The notes beneath the pieces were generated by a model. It was not told the origin of the DNA. It saw nothing but the letters and a program-made list of their open reading frames with translations, and did not search any database. Source: Dehalococcoidia bacterium (GTDB lineage: Bacteria; Chloroflexota; Dehalococcoidia; Dehalococcoidales; UBA3254). Taken from it: 64,000 nt of DNA. Below, in pieces: positions 1-9,107 of this stretch. Within the stretch, counting starts at the first letter, position 1, and each line of letters opens with the position of its first letter. Location of the stretch: NCBI GenBank assembly GCA_025361145.1, contig JANYAV010000002.1, positions 1 through 64,000 on the forward strand, in the 5' to 3' direction. The position numbers were made by a program, and so were the translations under genes.

Positions 1-1
1 C

Positions 2-1528
2 GATGATTGGCAGTTCACTAACTACGGCTCCTACATCGCTAAAGGAGGTCACTGCACTGGACAGAGTATGACCTCAATGTGGTATTACGAAGTGCAACCG
101 GATGGAAAAGGTCTGACTCTTTACGGCCGTTATGATAATAATGGAGATAAGCCGGCAACTCCGGCTTTATGGCAGGATGACTCCATGGGGTATAGATTCT
201 CTTCGGTGGTCTGGAAAGAGATGGACTGGGGCAGCTGGGGCAGGAAAATGACGGAAAAATACGCGGCTAAAATTGATGCTGCTACCTTTAAAATGTTCCA
301 ATATACCATGCAGTTGACGGGGCAACCGCAAATGACTGAGATATGGAATACCCAGGTTGGCGGCGGCCACGCCATGGTGGTCTACCGGATATTTCAAAAT
401 AATCTGTATATAGCCGATCCTAACTATCCGGCCAATACTGACCGGCGGATTGAGTATAAAGACGGCAAATTTGTGCCCTACAATTCAGGAGAAAACGCAG
501 AGGAAATAGCCAACGGGAACGGCAAAGCCTACGATTCAATCACTTACGTAGCTAAAACTTCACTGACGGATTGGAATAGTCTATCCACTCATTGGGCTGA
601 GTTAAAAGCTGGGACAGTTGGCAATGGTATTTTCCCCAATTATCAAATCGAATATAAAGGTGTAGATGGAAAGTACACGGAACTGAAAGACGGCTATGTT
701 TCTCCTGATAAGCTCATCGATATCGCTGTTTCCTCTAATACTCCCGATACAGCCTGGGCCGTTTACCGTGACGGAGTGAAACTTAAACGGGATGCCAATG
801 GCAATTACGAGCTACTGTCAGGCATCAATAAATTGGGAATATATGTCGTTGCCAGGGTTGATGCTTTAGATCAAAATAACAATCCTATAAAGGTCGCTAA
901 ATATGTTGATTTCAAGTATATCAATGTAGAATTTCAGGATAATCAGTGTAAATCACCTCCACCAAAGGAGATACTGGAAAAATTGCAGAAAACCACCACC
1001 TTTAAATGCGAACTGCTGAACCTGCCGACCACGATAGAAGGGCAAGGGTCGATGAACAGGTGGGTGCCCGGATTCAAATTTACCAAGCATTTCTATGTGC
1101 CTGGCAACGTTATTGCAATGGGCGGCAGCGGTGCCATGGCCATAACCTGGTCGGGAACCTCGTTTAGCGGCGGCGGAAGTGAGGCTTATCCTGACAAGCT
1201 GACCGGCAACGTTTGTTATAACAACGGCAAACTGATGGTTTCTTTTGATTACGCAACTAACGATCCTAAAGATAATCTCACCATGAGTGTGAAAAATGTA
1301 CCCTGCGATCCCCAGTACTTCATGGATCCCAAGTATGCTTATAATGGCAAATCAATGCTGCAGTATATGAACACCGAAGCTCCGATAGTCAAAAACTATG
1401 TGACCACCCTGGAATGGAACAGTCACGAGGAACTTCCTGCCTTCGACCGCCCGCCGGAAGTGTGGGATGCCAAACTCACCGCCAAGGACTGGTCAACTAC
1501 CTGCGGTTTCGGTTTAACTTTTGACTAA
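2..1528 (+). CDS. Papain-like cysteine peptidase-type protein, N-terminus cut by window edge
   Basis: The reading frame is open from base 2, so the protein starts before the window; the ATG at 68 is internal. At least 508 residues are visible. A papain/C39-like active-site pattern is present: GGHCTGQS with the likely nucleophilic Cys just inside the edge, then VGGGHAMVVY with the likely catalytic His about 100 residues later, followed by ADPNYP, which could give the third residue. The rest (about residues 180-500) is a large, probably beta-rich region of unknown function with several Cys. No membrane segment is visible, and the signal peptide, if any, is off the window. Substrate unknown; peptidase activity is inferred from the motifs only. 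Confidence 0.7.
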   Translation, partial: DDWQFTNYGSYIAKGGHCTGQSMTSMWYYEVQPDGKGLTLYGRYDNNGDKPATPALWQDDSMGYRFSSVVWKEMDWGSWGRKMTEKYAAKIDAATFKMFQYTMQLTGQPQMTEIWNTQVGGGHAMVVYRIFQNNLYIADPNYPANTDRRIEYKDGKFVPYNSGENAEEIANGNGKAYDSITYVAKTSLTDWNSLSTHWAELKAGTVGNGIFPNYQIEYKGVDGKYTELKDGYVSPDKLIDIAVSSNTPDTAWAVYRDGVKLKRDANGNYELLSGINKLGIYVVARVDALDQNNNPIKVAKYVDFKYINVEFQDNQCKSPPPKEILEKLQKTTTFKCELLNLPTTIEGQGSMNRWVPGFKFTKHFYVPGNVIAMGGSGAMAITWSGTSFSGGGSEAYPDKLTGNVCYNNGKLMVSFDYATNDPKDNLTMSVKNVPCDPQYFMDPKYAYNGKSMLQYMNTEAPIVKNYVTTLEWNSHEELPAFDRPPEVWDAKLTAKDWSTTCGFGLTFD

Positions 1529-1675
1529 ACAAAAAGGGCAGAGGATTCACTAAAAACATAACAGCACCCAGGGATTTAATTATTGACCTGGTCTTTTGAG
1601 ATCAGTCCATCTCTGATTTCAGACTAAAAAAGGGTGATGTTCAAAAAATTACACCTCTAATCTCTAGCTTGTCAG

Positions 1676-1728
1676 GGTTGGCATAGGAGGCCCATATATA
1701 AAGCTTGCTATGCCAACCTTTTTATTTT
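1676..1728 (+). terminator. Intrinsic terminator after the peptidase-like gene
   Basis: An 11-bp perfect stem (GGTTGGCATAG at 1676-1686 with its complement at 1708-1718) is followed by TTTTTATTTT. It lies about 150 bp after the stop codon at 1528. In the rest of the gap 1529-1922 I see nothing else except AT-rich sequence that may hold the promoter of the next gene. Confidence 0.8.
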
Positions 1729-1922
1729 CGGTGAAGCGTGTTTGAGCGTTCTAATGACTAAAGTACCGTTTTATTTAGTACCATAGGCCTATTTGTAAAC
1801 GTGGAATAGGTCTTGTGGACGATAGCAACATTTATATACTATGTGTACAAGGTTAAAATTAAGTTCAAATGTTACTCTGGAAAATATCTCTATTTAGTGT
1901 TTTGTTTTGATTTACTTGAATT

Positions 1923-3059
1923 ATGCCATATCACACTCATCACACGCCTACAGAATTAAAATTAAAACATGCTGCCGAGGAATGGAGAACCACATTTGAC
2001 TCTATTTCGGACGGTATCTACCTGATGGATCTGGGTAACCGGATTATCAGGGTTAATAGAGCCTTTGCGGATATGTTTAAAATGGAGTTCCAGCAACTTC
2101 TAGGCAAACATTTCTCTGAAATATTTCAGGACAGGCAGGGAGCGCTGCAATGTGCCGTCCATCAAAAAACTCTGGCAACCAGCAGACCTATCGTGGAAGA
2201 CTATTTTGAACCTGTTTTAGGTATTTACATTCAGGAGGCCGCCTCTCCAATTTTTGATGACAGAGGAGAGATTATCGGAACAGTAAACATTATTCGAGAT
2301 ATCACTGAATATAAGCGATCTCAGGCCCAGGCCTTAGAAGTGGAAACCCTGAAGCAGTCGAATAAGGTTAAGATTGAACTGCTGGCTAATGTCTCTCATG
2401 AGCTAAGAACTCCCCTCACTTCCATCCAGGGCTTTCTTGAAACCTTAATGGAGACCGATGTCAGGTGGAGTAAGAAACAACAATTGGATATACTTCAGTC
2501 CGCCAGTAGGGAAGTTGATCGTCTTACTTTTTTAATCCGGGATCTGCTCCTGATATCCAAACTTGATTCAGGTACCATGGTTTTACAAAGAAATAATTAC
2601 ACCATAAGTGATATTGTGGAGTCTGTTAAAGCTGTTCTAGTCAGTCTTTCGTCTAATCACAACCTTAAAATAAAAATACCTGCGGATTTACCTCCCATCT
2701 TTGTTGAACAGGTCAGGATTGCCCAGGTCCTCACTAATCTGGTGGAAAACGCCTGTAAATTCTCTGCCTCAGGCAGCCGGATTATTATTAGTGCCGTCCT
2801 CCAGGGTCAAGCTGTCATAATCAGTGTTCAGGATTACGGCATAGGCATGTCGGCGGAAGTAGTAGCCAATTTATTCAACCGCTTCTATCAAGCCAAAGAG
2901 GTAGCCTCCGGCAAGACCAGAGGGACAGGCTTGGGCTTATCTATCTGCAAGGGTATAGTCGAGGCCCACGGCGGCAAAATCTGGGCTGAGAGCTCGGAGG
3001 GCAAGGGTTCTAAATTCAGCTTTAGTCTCCCCGCCGCACAGTCACCTCCAAAAAGGTGA
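1923..3059 (+). CDS. PAS-domain sensor histidine kinase, soluble
   Basis: A 378-residue protein. Residues about 15-135 form a PAS domain (EEWRTTFDSISDGIYLMD onward). A HisKA phosphoacceptor helix follows with SHELRTPL near residue 160, then a HATPase_c domain with N-box NLVENACKFS, G1 box DYGIGM and G2 box GTGLGLSICKGIVEAHGG. It is a kinase that autophosphorylates and passes phosphate to a response regulator. No transmembrane segment is present, so it should sense a cytoplasmic signal. No response regulator gene lies beside it, so it is an orphan. No clear Shine-Dalgarno precedes the ATG; the exact start is uncertain. Confidence 0.93.
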   Translation: MPYHTHHTPTELKLKHAAEEWRTTFDSISDGIYLMDLGNRIIRVNRAFADMFKMEFQQLLGKHFSEIFQDRQGALQCAVHQKTLATSRPIVEDYFEPVLGIYIQEAASPIFDDRGEIIGTVNIIRDITEYKRSQAQALEVETLKQSNKVKIELLANVSHELRTPLTSIQGFLETLMETDVRWSKKQQLDILQSASREVDRLTFLIRDLLLISKLDSGTMVLQRNNYTISDIVESVKAVLVSLSSNHNLKIKIPADLPPIFVEQVRIAQVLTNLVENACKFSASGSRIIISAVLQGQAVIISVQDYGIGMSAEVVANLFNRFYQAKEVASGKTRGTGLGLSICKGIVEAHGGKIWAESSEGKGSKFSFSLPAAQSPPKR

Positions 3060-3310
3060 GACCCTGTGAGGCTAAAATACTTTTATTTCTTTTATTCTTG
3101 CGAGGTTAAATTCCTTTAGGTGGTCGTTGTCTCTGCCTCCTTTACTTCGCGCATTATTCCTGAATCCTAAATCGTTAATCGTATTTTTTCGTCTTAAATT
3201 CGGCTCGAAGTTTCCAGCTTGTGTTTTTAGGGTTTCAAAAACTGGATTGTTTATTTACCGGTTAATGTTTATAATCATCGGCATGATATATTAACCGGAG
3301 GTTAAAGTAT

Positions 3311-4426
3311 ATGTCGAAATTTTCTGGTCTGAGGCTTTGGTTTCTGTGCGCCAGTTTCATTTTGGTTTTGGTTTTAGCCGGCTGCGCTGGTACTCCTGAG
3401 CCGTCGAGAGCCACGAGTCCCTCTGTTGTTGTCCCCACTACCTCGAGCGCTCCAGTTTTTGAGAAGATAACCGTTGTACCTCTGACTCGCACTCCTATTT
3501 CAACTGCAGGCAAGGCGCTGGCGGCGGATATTATGGACATCGATCAGCAGAACCACCGCCTCTATCTGGCAGACACTACCGCCCAGGGTGTTGATGTCTT
3601 TGACATTTCTACCAAAAAGGCAGTTTTCCTCACCGTTATTCCCACCTCCAGTGGAGTAAATGGGGTTTGTGTGGCCAAGCCGATCAACAAACTCTACGCA
3701 GGCCTTAATAGCAATTCAATTGCAATTATTGATATTAATCCCGCCTCTCCCAGGCTAAATCAGGTTATTGCCACTGTAGATACCCGGGATAACACTCGCA
3801 CCGATTGTATCTCCTACGATCCGGTGGACAACAAGGTCTACGCTGCCAACTCCAATAACCTCGTCACCGTCATCGACGGGACCACAGACAAGATGATCAC
3901 CCAGATTACCGGCCTGGGCCCCGGCCTTATACAGAGTCGTTACAACGCTAAAGACGGATACGTGTATCAGAACTCTGCCGCACAGAATGTAATCATCCAG
4001 ATCGACCCGAAGGCCGATATTTTAGTCAAGAAGATGGATATTGTGGACGATGCTAGCCCGTGCGGCCTGGCTATTAACCCGAAGACCAATGTAGGACTGC
4101 TCGGGAATACCAGTTTCCCCCAACACCTGACCTTCTGGGATTTTGCGTCCCAGAAAGTTAAATCCACCAGCGATGCAGCGGGTGGCGCCGATATGGTAGC
4201 CTATAACCCGGTTGCCGACCTGTTCTTTGCTGCCTGTTCAAGAGCTGATACCGGGCCGGTGATGGCCATCTTTAATGGTAGCGATGAGAAATTTATTACC
4301 AATGTGCCGACCGCTGAAGGTGCCCATAATGTGGCTTATGACGAGACCAATGGCATGGTTTATACCATAGATGAAACACCTTCCAATGCCGCCCTGGTTG
4401 GTTTTCCCTGGCCTTACAAAAAATAA
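3311..4426 (+). CDS. Surface lipoprotein with beta-propeller (YVTN/YncE-like) repeats
   Basis: A 371-residue protein with a lipoprotein signal peptide: a basic N-terminus, a hydrophobic core and the lipobox LAGC ending at about residue 25. A Ser/Thr/Pro linker follows, then repeated blade-like units such as LYLADTTAQGVDVFDI, KVYAANSNNLVTVIDG and LFFAACSRADTGPVMAIF, typical of YVTN/NHL-type beta-propellers. It is probably anchored on the outer face of the membrane; ligand unknown. The start is supported by ACCGGAGG just upstream with good spacing. It appears monocistronic, with a GC-rich hairpin downstream. Confidence 0.85.
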   Translation: MSKFSGLRLWFLCASFILVLVLAGCAGTPEPSRATSPSVVVPTTSSAPVFEKITVVPLTRTPISTAGKALAADIMDIDQQNHRLYLADTTAQGVDVFDISTKKAVFLTVIPTSSGVNGVCVAKPINKLYAGLNSNSIAIIDINPASPRLNQVIATVDTRDNTRTDCISYDPVDNKVYAANSNNLVTVIDGTTDKMITQITGLGPGLIQSRYNAKDGYVYQNSAAQNVIIQIDPKADILVKKMDIVDDASPCGLAINPKTNVGLLGNTSFPQHLTFWDFASQKVKSTSDAAGGADMVAYNPVADLFFAACSRADTGPVMAIFNGSDEKFITNVPTAEGAHNVAYDETNGMVYTIDETPSNAALVGFPWPYKK

Positions 4427-4455
4427 CGCTTGAAAATTTGATATTCTGCAACAAG

Positions 4456-4500
4456 GGGGAAAGGGTAGCCTGAGAGGGTTTCCCCTTTCCCCTAATTTGT
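4456..4500 (+). terminator. Possible weak terminator after the propeller lipoprotein
   Basis: A 10-bp stem GGGGAAAGGG (4456-4465) pairs with CCCTTTCCCC (4483-4492) and is followed by only a short TAATTT. The strong stem but weak T-tract makes this a moderate call. Confidence 0.5.
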
Positions 4501-4583
4501 GTCTGAGCTTAATAATTGTCTCAATATTGTCTCAAAGCTAATGGGATAATTAATTGGAGAATAACCTTATCGGGAACCTCAGG

Positions 4584-5939
4584 TTAACTTTTACCTCGGG
4601 CGAAAGAGGCGAATATGCCGATGAAGGAAAAAATTGCGAAAATGCCCAGAGCCAATTTAATCCCTTGGAGTAAAACGGGATAATATTGAGGAGTGATCTC
4701 GACCTGGCCAATGATCAAAGAGAAAATAACCGTGACAATGGCCAATCCTATCATTCCGCCGAACTGCCTCATTATTGATAAAGTTGCGGAAGCAATCCCG
4801 GCGGAAGAGGGCGGCACTGATTTCATGATCGCGGTGGTGTTGGGGGGCACAAATAATGCTAGCCCGAAACCTATCATCGCCAGGGCTGCTACTACATAAA
4901 TTATTGACGTATCCGTGTCGATAAAATACAGGAGAGCCAATCCTGCCGTGCTTAACAGCATGCCAGCGGTTGCAATATTGCGTATATTTATGCGGTCGGA
5001 GAGGTGTCCTGCGATCGGCGTAAAAATGGCTTCAATCAGCGCTAAAACTCCTAGCATAAGGCCGGCATTCTGCGGGCTTAAACCTTTTATATATTGAAGG
5101 TAAAGGCTTATAATTACCCCTAATGCAAATGTAGCACAGTAATTTATCAAAGCCGCCAGATTGGAAAAAACAAATGTCCGGTTATTATTAAAGATTGCCA
5201 GATTCATTAGAGGAAAAGTTGAGCGTTTCTCCCACCAGATAAAACCCGCCAGGCAGGCCATTCCTGCCATGACCAGCCAGATACCCAGTTGACCTGGCAG
5301 CCGGGTAAATCCATATATCATCAAGCAGATGGCAAATCCTGAGACCAGGCCGCCTACTGTGTCAAAGCGGCCGCCAGCCGCTTTTTCCGGCACTTTACGC
5401 AGCTGCCACAGCAAGACCAGCGATACCAATCCTAAAGGTACATTTACTAAGAATATGCTTCTCCATCCCAGGTACTGGGTCAGTACACCTCCGATCAAAG
5501 GGCCAAAGGTCAAACCGCCATAAACAGAAGCCAGGTATATTCCCAGGGCTTTACCGGTTTCTTTATGCGGATAAGTTGAAATTATGACTACCGCGGCCGC
5601 GGCGTTACTCAGTCCCACTCCGACTCCTTGCAAGGCCCTGGACAGAATAAGCATCCATTCGGAAACAGAACAGGCACAGATGACTGAGGCGGAGACCAAA
5701 ATAATAAAGCCAAAAGTAAACATCCGCCGCGCTCCCAGGATGTCCGAAAGCCTTCCCCCGGGCAGCATAAATATGCAGCTCGCCAGGAAGAAAACAGTAG
5801 TAACCCAGGGCAGTGTAGCTGCGCCGATATTAAACGCCTGGCTGATTTCTGGTAGAGCGACATTAACTGCCGAGATCATTAGAGATCCGCCAAACATGGC
5901 GCAGGTTATGGCAATCAAAATCTTGGTTCTATTATTCAT
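4584..5939 (-). CDS. MFS drug-exporter-like transporter (DHA2/EmrB-QacA type)
   Basis: A 451-residue multi-span membrane protein. The MFS motif A is clear after the second helix (GGRLSDILGARR), and an antiporter-type motif C region reads GLTFGPLIGGVL followed by GWRSIFLVNVPLG, the hallmark of the EmrB/QacA branch. The N-terminal helix (AISAVNVALPEI-like) also fits that branch. It is expected to export hydrophobic compounds in exchange for protons. It is divergent from the PPOX-like gene at 6117, sharing a 177-bp AT-rich intergenic region that could be controlled jointly. Substrate cannot be deduced. Confidence 0.88.
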   Translation of the reverse strand: MNNRTKILIAITCAMFGGSLMISAVNVALPEISQAFNIGAATLPWVTTVFFLASCIFMLPGGRLSDILGARRMFTFGFIILVSASVICACSVSEWMLILSRALQGVGVGLSNAAAAVVIISTYPHKETGKALGIYLASVYGGLTFGPLIGGVLTQYLGWRSIFLVNVPLGLVSLVLLWQLRKVPEKAAGGRFDTVGGLVSGFAICLMIYGFTRLPGQLGIWLVMAGMACLAGFIWWEKRSTFPLMNLAIFNNNRTFVFSNLAALINYCATFALGVIISLYLQYIKGLSPQNAGLMLGVLALIEAIFTPIAGHLSDRINIRNIATAGMLLSTAGLALLYFIDTDTSIIYVVAALAMIGFGLALFVPPNTTAIMKSVPPSSAGIASATLSIMRQFGGMIGLAIVTVIFSLIIGQVEITPQYYPVLLQGIKLALGIFAIFSFIGIFASFARGKS

Positions 5940-6116
5940 AGATATTATTTATCTCAACATTAATTATATTGAAAAACAACAGTGTGAAAAATTTGCAGAA
6001 CATGTCAGAATCGTTTAAATTATAACATAATTTTAAATTGGGTCTGGCCAGCCAATAAGGTTTTTATTGACTATAATAAATATAAATAATTTAGAGATAG
6101 ACAGGATGAAGATGAA

Positions 6117-6572
6117 ATGATTGAATCTGCTGCCATAATTAAGATCAGGGCTCTCTTCAAATCGCAAAAATTAGCCGTTCTTTCGACCTTTAATCAAGAC
6201 CAGCCTTACTCTAATCTGGTTGCCTTTGCCGAAACCAGGGACTGTAAATCTTTGATCTTCGCTACCAATCGTAATACTAACAAATACAGGAACCTCTTAA
6301 AAAATCGGTCGGTTTCCCTTTTAATAGATGACAGGACTAATCTCAGTGGTGATTTTAATCAAAACCTGGCGATAACTGTACTGGGTTTGGCTGAGGAAGT
6401 ATCTTCTGATGAAAAACCCTCTTTTAAAGATCTGCTGATTTCCAAAAATCCCAATATCAAGGGGTTTGTTAACGGCGCGGACAATACTCTTTTCAAAGTG
6501 ACGATTAGTGATTACATATCAGCGGGTTTTAATTCGGTCGAAAAACTGCATATCCAGGCTAAGCTGCCTTAA
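6117..6572 (+). CDS. Pyridoxamine 5'-phosphate oxidase-like flavin-binding protein
   Basis: A 151-residue protein of the split-barrel PNPOx-like family. The N-terminal pattern KLAVLSTFNQDQPYSNLVAF is the usual first barrel strands, and NTNKYRNLLKNRSVSLLIDD is the characteristic flavin-contact segment. Such proteins bind FMN, F420 or heme; which one cannot be told here. It is divergent from the MFS exporter, and an AGGATGAAG stretch upstream serves as the ribosome-binding site. Confidence 0.82.
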   Translation: MIESAAIIKIRALFKSQKLAVLSTFNQDQPYSNLVAFAETRDCKSLIFATNRNTNKYRNLLKNRSVSLLIDDRTNLSGDFNQNLAITVLGLAEEVSSDEKPSFKDLLISKNPNIKGFVNGADNTLFKVTISDYISAGFNSVEKLHIQAKLP

Positions 6573-6625
6573 TCAAGACGGTCGCTTCAAGCTGCCGGGA
6601 TTATTGACTGATGGGCACCAGGATT

Positions 6626-7999
6626 TTAACTTTTAAAAGTTTTGGCTGCGTATTTATCCGCATCAAATTTACGTTTTAATCCATTGTCATTCATGTAACG
6701 GATATTGCCAAAAATCGCTCTTTCAGACCAGGGTCTATCGTGTCTACCGAAACACCAGCTAACTCCAGTGAATCCATTGGGATCTCTACCGTCAAGCTCA
6801 TATTTATTATTTAGATACAAAGCTATCTTGAAGGCTTCTTCCGGTGTTTGGGTCCATTCCAGAATCTTTTTACCCCAATACATACGCATATACCCATTCA
6901 TTTTTCCGGTATATAGCATCTCTCTTTGTGCGGCATTCCAGTATTGATCGTGGGTGTTAGCGCTTTCATAATCAGCTAACCTATAAATTATCTCCCGCCT
7001 GTCATGCCTGTGTAAATTTAAAGTACGTTGTGCCCACGCCGGGAGCCCTTTAAAAGAATCGTAATCTGGATTATAAACCGTATTATTGATGCTCAGTTCC
7101 CGCCGAACAATCAGCTCTTCGAGGAAGTCCTCAGATCCCGGACCTCCGGTTTCTATTGTTTTGAGAGCTACGTAGAGGGGAGATATCTGACCAAAATGTA
7201 GGTATGGACTGAGGTTGGAAACAACCTCAGAATTGGGGTCATTGCGTTCGTCTTGATATTTATATAATCTGTTTTTTAGAAACTCCCTCAAATGCAATTC
7301 AGCCTCTGAACTTCCTCCCCTGAATGTGGTCACTGGGGAGACACCGGTATCAATTTTCAGGCTGGCGATAGTCCCTCCGATGTCATCAATTCCAGTAGTG
7401 ATATAATCCATTCCTAACGAGGAATATTTCGCATTGTTCTCATCAAGGGGTTTTAAATACTGGGCTAATCGTTTGGATATTTTGGGTCGAAAAGTCGCGG
7501 CCGAATACTCCGCTTTAGGTGAAGCTTCTGCCACTGGCACCACCACATCAGATTCTACCTGTAATAGTGGGCAGTCTATGCTCAGGGATACCGCCTGTCG
7601 CCAATCCCTCTGCACCTTCAAGTAACCCCGATCGACGACTATTAGCGAGGCCTCTTTAGCCAGCTTAGAGAGACCTTTTGGGGGATTGCCTGTTTTGATA
7701 ACCAGTTGTATTTTGCGCTCTTTTAGCGCAGATTGGACTTCTTTCAGTCCCTCCAGCATGAAATGGTAATGCCGGCTACGGGCCTCGGGGAATTCAGCAG
7801 TGAGCCCAAAATAGACCAGTAGCGGTTGGGATAATTCATTGGCCTTCAAAATGGCATATTCCAGGGCATGGTTATAGGCTGTTCTTTGGGAAGCTTGCAT
7901 CCAGTAAATGACACATTTCCCTTTACAAACTGGCTTATCATTCAGAGGTTTCAGCCGTTCATTTTCAATAGCCCAGGCTAATTTTGCTGAAGAATGCAA
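6626..7999 (-). CDS. phr: Class II CPD deoxyribodipyrimidine photolyase
   Basis: A 457-residue protein. The N-terminal photolyase domain begins with the class II signature VIYWMQASQR; the C-terminal FAD-binding domain contains LSPYLHFGQISP, EELIVRRELSIN and MYWGKKILEW, followed by the class II ending DPNGFTGVSWCFGRHDRPWSER. It uses light and FADH to split cyclobutane pyrimidine dimers. A light-dependent enzyme in a genome with anaerobic features suggests occasional exposure at a surface or shallow habitat. The DUF3243 gene lies 8 bp upstream on the same strand, so the two are probably co-transcribed. Confidence 0.95.
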   Translation of the reverse strand: MHSSAKLAWAIENERLKPLNDKPVCKGKCVIYWMQASQRTAYNHALEYAILKANELSQPLLVYFGLTAEFPEARSRHYHFMLEGLKEVQSALKERKIQLVIKTGNPPKGLSKLAKEASLIVVDRGYLKVQRDWRQAVSLSIDCPLLQVESDVVVPVAEASPKAEYSAATFRPKISKRLAQYLKPLDENNAKYSSLGMDYITTGIDDIGGTIASLKIDTGVSPVTTFRGGSSEAELHLREFLKNRLYKYQDERNDPNSEVVSNLSPYLHFGQISPLYVALKTIETGGPGSEDFLEELIVRRELSINNTVYNPDYDSFKGLPAWAQRTLNLHRHDRREIIYRLADYESANTHDQYWNAAQREMLYTGKMNGYMRMYWGKKILEWTQTPEEAFKIALYLNNKYELDGRDPNGFTGVSWCFGRHDRPWSERAIFGNIRYMNDNGLKRKFDADKYAAKTFKS

Positions 8000-8007
8000 G
8001 TTTATGA

Positions 8008-8286
8008 TTATCCTTTGGCCATAATTTTAAAAAGTAACTTGCCCAGGGTTTTTCTTTCATCAGGATTGGCTGCATCCCAAAGCTCTTTCAGTAAAGCTTC
8101 CTCTTTGGATTCGGCACAAATCCTTTCAGCTAGAAAATCCCCGACTTTGACCGAAGCCAATTCAATTATTTTATCCGGTAAACCTACTTTTTTGGCTGTT
8201 TTGATGGCCTCATTCAAGGTCTTTTTCCACTGATCCCAGTTTTTAACGAAATCCCCTCCGCTTAAACAAGTAGTTCCTTCTTCCAT
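8008..8286 (-). CDS. DUF3243 family small protein
   Basis: A protein of 92 residues with the DUF3243 pattern WDQWKKTLNEAI followed by KVGDFLAERI and ELWDAANPDERKTLGKLLFKI, all helical, function unknown. The start is decided by the ribosome-binding site: AGGAGG at 8293-8298 abuts the first ATG (8292) with no spacing, but is six bases from the second ATG (8286), which I take as the start. It ends just before the photolyase gene on the same strand. Confidence 0.8.
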   Translation of the reverse strand: MEEGTTCLSGGDFVKNWDQWKKTLNEAIKTAKKVGLPDKIIELASVKVGDFLAERICAESKEEALLKELWDAANPDERKTLGKLLFKIMAKG

Positions 8287-8356
8287 CGCCATCCTCCTAT
8301 AAGATAATGATAATTATATTCTATATTTATTTGGCGGAAAGTGGATGATTACCGGC

Positions 8357-8854
8357 TTAGTCCCGCTTTTCTAGAGCTTGTCTAGTGCTCAGTAGCCTTT
8401 CTAATCGGATCCGATTGTATCTTTGTGCCAGGATGCATGGCAGGTTGGTGATAGCAGCATAAACCATCATAATGATACCAACATACCAGGTATTCCAGGC
8501 AAAGAATACCAGCCCAAATACAAAAATGATCCAGTGCAGAATTTCCGCCCGGCAGGTTTCTAGAATAAAAAGTCGTATGTAGGCTGATTTTGTGGTTTGG
8601 AGGTGTTTCTTTTTAAACGCCCTGCGGGAGACTTCAGCTCCGTCCGGCAGCCAACCTTTCCATTTGTTGATTTTGAAAGAGTGCTCATATAATCTGGCTT
8701 GTTTTTCCCACTTGCGCTCTTTAAAGAGCCAGTATTTTGGATCAAAAGACTTCGCTTTTAGCCTTGACACAATACCCGCTACACTCAAGTTAATCACCAG
8801 CCAGACCAGGAAATCGAGTGCTAGTATCCAGGCGGTGGATAAATGTATGATCAT
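8357..8854 (-). CDS. CrtO-like glycosyl-carotenoid acyltransferase family membrane protein
   Basis: A 165-residue integral membrane protein resembling glycosyl-4,4'-diaponeurosporenoate acyltransferase (staphylococcal CrtO). It has an N-terminal hydrophobic helix, then the family pattern FKINKWKGWLPDG, later ETCRAEILHW, and two C-terminal membrane helices. In the staphyloxanthin pathway CrtO esterifies the glycosylated carotenoid with a fatty acid. The neighbours are a CrtN/P-like oxidoreductase (divergent) and, 3 kb on, a CrtQ-like glycosyltransferase, which supports a related lipid-tail modification. The true acceptor is unknown because no carotenoid synthase is visible. Confidence 0.8.
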   Translation of the reverse strand: MIIHLSTAWILALDFLVWLVINLSVAGIVSRLKAKSFDPKYWLFKERKWEKQARLYEHSFKINKWKGWLPDGAEVSRRAFKKKHLQTTKSAYIRLFILETCRAEILHWIIFVFGLVFFAWNTWYVGIIMMVYAAITNLPCILAQRYNRIRLERLLSTRQALEKRD

Positions 8855-9107
8855 TTTGAATGGGTCCTTTGTATATGCCCAAAATTTTGATGCTAATTGA
8901 GATGCCAGATTTAGATGTTTTACCTATTATATCTTTTATCAGTTCACCAGGGAAATGCCTCCAGACAAACTGCCTGGCTATTTAAAAAATATTGAATATC
9001 ATATAATAGGCGTCATAATGACCTTTGGACTCATCAGGTTAAAGGTTCCAATTAAGCTGATATTCGAGATATTCTATCCAAATTTTACAATAGTATCAGG
9101 AGTTAAC

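Noticed and set aside
8955-9107. The upstream extension of the CrtN/P-like protein as coding sequence.
   Set aside because: The FAD-binding fold begins right after the GTG at 9108, which has a good SD; the extension is unlike any family member.
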